A stretch of DNA of 64,000 bases from Thiosocius sp963808165 (lineage in GTDB: Bacteria > Pseudomonadota > Gammaproteobacteria > Chromatiales > Chromatiaceae): assembly GCA_963808165.1 (NCBI GenBank), contig CAWEET010000005.1, positions 124,001-188,000 on the forward strand, read 5' to 3'. Each line of letters begins with the position of its first letter. Position 1 is the first letter of the stretch. Both the position numbers and the translations under genes were made by a program. Below, piece by piece: positions 62,220 through 64,000 of the stretch. The notes beneath the pieces are model-generated. The model did not search any database. It was given only the letters and a program-made list of their open reading frames with translations, and had not been told where the DNA came from.

Positions 62220-62568
62220 GGTCCGGCTGCGGCATCTCCCGGTGCCGCAGCCTTATCGCGCCGGTATCCCGTGGCCAGCGCGCGCCTGTTGCCTGGACGG
62301 AATCGGGATCGGCCACTCGGACGCCGACTGGCCTGCATGTGCATGTGTCACCGTTTTTCGTTTCGAGGGCGTCGAGACGCCACTGTGGCGAGGTGCACGG
62401 AGCGAAAGGCGGTGAAGGCGTAGCCGACACTGCGTCGAACCGGCTGAAGCGAGTATGCAGCGTCACAGCGCGAGGATCGGCGTCCGCAGCAGGAAATCGG
62501 TGAGACGCGCAGGCGGTCCGCCGGGCACCGGCCCAGGCGCGGGCGACACGACCGGGCACGCAGCAGGT
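62220..62568. other. Convergent intergenic region, nothing recognised
   Basis: 349 bases between two converging genes. Long frames here (for example on the minus strand) are shadows of the flavoprotein coding region. No clear terminator hairpin seen. Confidence 0.45.
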
Positions 62569-64000
62569 TCAGTCGACTTCCGGTTCCATGCGTATCGCGC
62601 CGCAGGGGCACTCGGCGACACAAAGGCCGCAGCCCTTGCAGTAGTCGTAGTTGAACTCGAAACGTTTGCCGGGCCCGAGCTTGATCACCGCGTTGTCCGG
62701 GCAGACCCCATAACAGGTGTCGCATTCGAAGCAGTTGCCGCAGGACATGCAGCGTCGCGCCTCGTACAGGGCATTGGCCTCGTCCAGGCTGCCGACGACC
62801 TCGTCGAAAGTCGACTGGCGACGGATAATGTCGAGCACCGGTCGGATGGTCTTGGGGGCGTCCGAGTAGTACCAGGTGTTCAGCCGGTCGTAGGTGGCCA
62901 GTTCGTGCTTGGCTGGACCCTGATAGGTGGAACCGCTCAGATAGGCATCGATGGCCCGCGCGGCCTTCTTGCCATGTCCGACCGCCGCAGTCACGGTTTT
63001 TTCGCCACCGATCATGTCGCCACCGGCAAAAACCCCGGGGCGGCCGGTCATCAAAGCGGCGTCGATCCGGACCTGTCCGCGCTCGATATCGAGCCCGGCA
63101 ACGCCACTGAGGAAGTCCAGGTCGACGTCCTGACCGAGCGCCAGCACCACCGAATCCGCCTGCATGGTCTCGAACTCGCCGGTTGGCTGGGGCGCGCCGT
63201 TCTCGTCCAGCTCCATCTTTTCGACCGTGATGCCCTCCTGGTCGGCCGCCTTGATGGTGCTGAGCCACTTGACCTTGACCCCTTCCTCCAGGGCCTCGCT
63301 CACCTCGTGACTGTGCGCGGGCATCTTCTCGCGCGTGCGCCGATAAACGATGACCGATTCTTCGGCGCCCAGTCGGCGAGCGGTGCGTGCGACGTCGATC
63401 GCGGTGTTGCCGCCGCCGTAGACGACCACGCGACGCCCCAGCAGCGGTTTGTCCTCTCCTTCCATCTGGTGCAGCACCGCGACCGCATCGGTGATGCGTT
63501 GCGCATCGCCCGCCGGAATGTAGGCGCGCTTTCCGATCTGCGATCCGACACCGAGGAAGCAGGCATCGAAACCCTCGTCCTGCATGGTTGCCTGAACGTC
63601 GTCGACGCGCTGACCGAGGCGCAGATCCACGCCCATTGCGACGATGCGTTGCACATCATCGTCCAGTACCGAGCGCGGCAAACGGTATTGCGGGATGCCG
63701 AAGCGCATCATGCCGCCTGCCGCCGACTCGGCCTCGAAGATCACCACGGCATGGCCATGCCGTCTCAGATGATAGGCAGCCGACAGTCCGGCCGGACCGG
63801 AACCGATAACCATGACCCGCTTGCCGCTGTCGGATGGCACCGGGTCGAACTGCCAGCCCTGGCGGTTGGCCTCGTCACCGAGGAATCGCTCGACCGCATT
63901 GATACCTACCGACTCATCGAGCTGACCGCGGTTACACGCGCCTTCGCAGGGGTGATAGCAGACCCGGCCCATGATCGCGGCCAGCGGATTATCGCGGACC
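62569..64000 (-). CDS. GltD-like NAD(P)/FAD oxidoreductase with C-terminal 2x[4Fe-4S], 5' partial
   Basis: At least 476 codons; the frame is open to the window edge (IMGRVCYHPCEGACNR preceded by in-frame coding sequence), so the N-terminus is missing. The N-terminal Cys-rich segment is the Fe-S part of GltD/dihydropyrimidine-dehydrogenase-like proteins. FAD and NAD(P) motifs are VIGSGPAGLSAAYHL, VVVYGGGNTAIDVAR and GVFAGGDMIGGEKTVTAA. The C-terminus adds a ferredoxin domain (CMSCGNCFECDTCYGVCP, CKGCGLCVAECP). Electron bifurcation or NADPH supply to a glutamate-synthase-type partner is possible. Confidence 0.85.
   Translation of the reverse strand, partial: VRDNPLAAIMGRVCYHPCEGACNRGQLDESVGINAVERFLGDEANRQGWQFDPVPSDSGKRVMVIGSGPAGLSAAYHLRRHGHAVVIFEAESAAGGMMRFGIPQYRLPRSVLDDDVQRIVAMGVDLRLGQRVDDVQATMQDEGFDACFLGVGSQIGKRAYIPAGDAQRITDAVAVLHQMEGEDKPLLGRRVVVYGGGNTAIDVARTARRLGAEESVIVYRRTREKMPAHSHEVSEALEEGVKVKWLSTIKAADQEGITVEKMELDENGAPQPTGEFETMQADSVVLALGQDVDLDFLSGVAGLDIERGQVRIDAALMTGRPGVFAGGDMIGGEKTVTAAVGHGKKAARAIDAYLSGSTYQGPAKHELATYDRLNTWYYSDAPKTIRPVLDIIRRQSTFDEVVGSLDEANALYEARRCMSCGNCFECDTCYGVCPDNAVIKLGPGKRFEFNYDYCKGCGLCVAECPCGAIRMEPEVD

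Overview
The window looks like chromosomal DNA of a high-GC, Gram-negative gammaproteobacterium. The miaB-phoH(ybeZ)-ybeY-corC-lnt run is the classic gammaproteobacterial order, and KefC/KefG, DctB/DctD, a HiPIP electron carrier and a PEP-CTERM protein fit an environmental, possibly Chromatiales-like, lineage. That placement is inference, since no rRNA gene or tRNA is visible. Genes lie on both strands in short operons. Accessory stretches contain dispersed palindromic repeats and gene remnants.

Layout. 0-11 kb: a phosphatase-superfamily fragment, a Rieske/glutamate-synthase fusion, a gluzincin-like protease and beta-lactamase-fold hydrolase pair, a small HhH protein with a Lys/Asp repeat tail, CorA, an MscS-like channel, a thiolase and a rhodanese. 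11-20 kb: a small secreted protein with an internal duplication, a CadC-like/TPR regulator, the KefC/KefG potassium efflux pair, two tandem basic periplasmic paralogues and a ferric-reductase-like flavoprotein. 20-28 kb: an arylsulfatase with a premature amber codon, a DUF3604 protein, an MFS carrier with a 41-residue membrane peptide, a pyrophosphatase-like protein and a TA-flanked MITE just upstream of a TerB/DUF533 gene. 29-33 kb: a split methylmalonyl-CoA mutase, its MeaB chaperone and methylmalonyl-CoA decarboxylase. Together these would interconvert succinyl-CoA and propionyl-CoA plus CO2. 33-38 kb: an SDR, two unknown small genes, HiPIP, a CcoQ-like peptide and a cupin.

38.7-48.6 kb is the most unusual part. 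It encodes an NTP/NDP-exchange-type carrier overlapping an e(P4)-like acid phosphatase lipoprotein, then two convergent secreted serine hydrolases. Next comes a 985-residue dikinase with a signal peptide. Its domain order (phosphohistidine domain, then C-terminal ATP-binding domain, no PEP-binding barrel) matches plant glucan water dikinase rather than PEP synthase. Last is a dicarboxylate/amino-acid symporter fused to a periplasmic solute-binding domain. Dikinase and hydrolase are translationally coupled. My hypothesis is an envelope-located, ATP-dependent phosphorylation system fed by the nucleotide carrier.

48.8-64 kb: an unknown lipoprotein, the miaB-to-lnt housekeeping operon, RidA, DctB and DctD split by an inverted SCP2 gene, a PEP-CTERM protein with a candidate sigma-54 promoter, a double-thioredoxin-fold protein, and a GltD-like Fe-S flavoprotein cut by the window edge.
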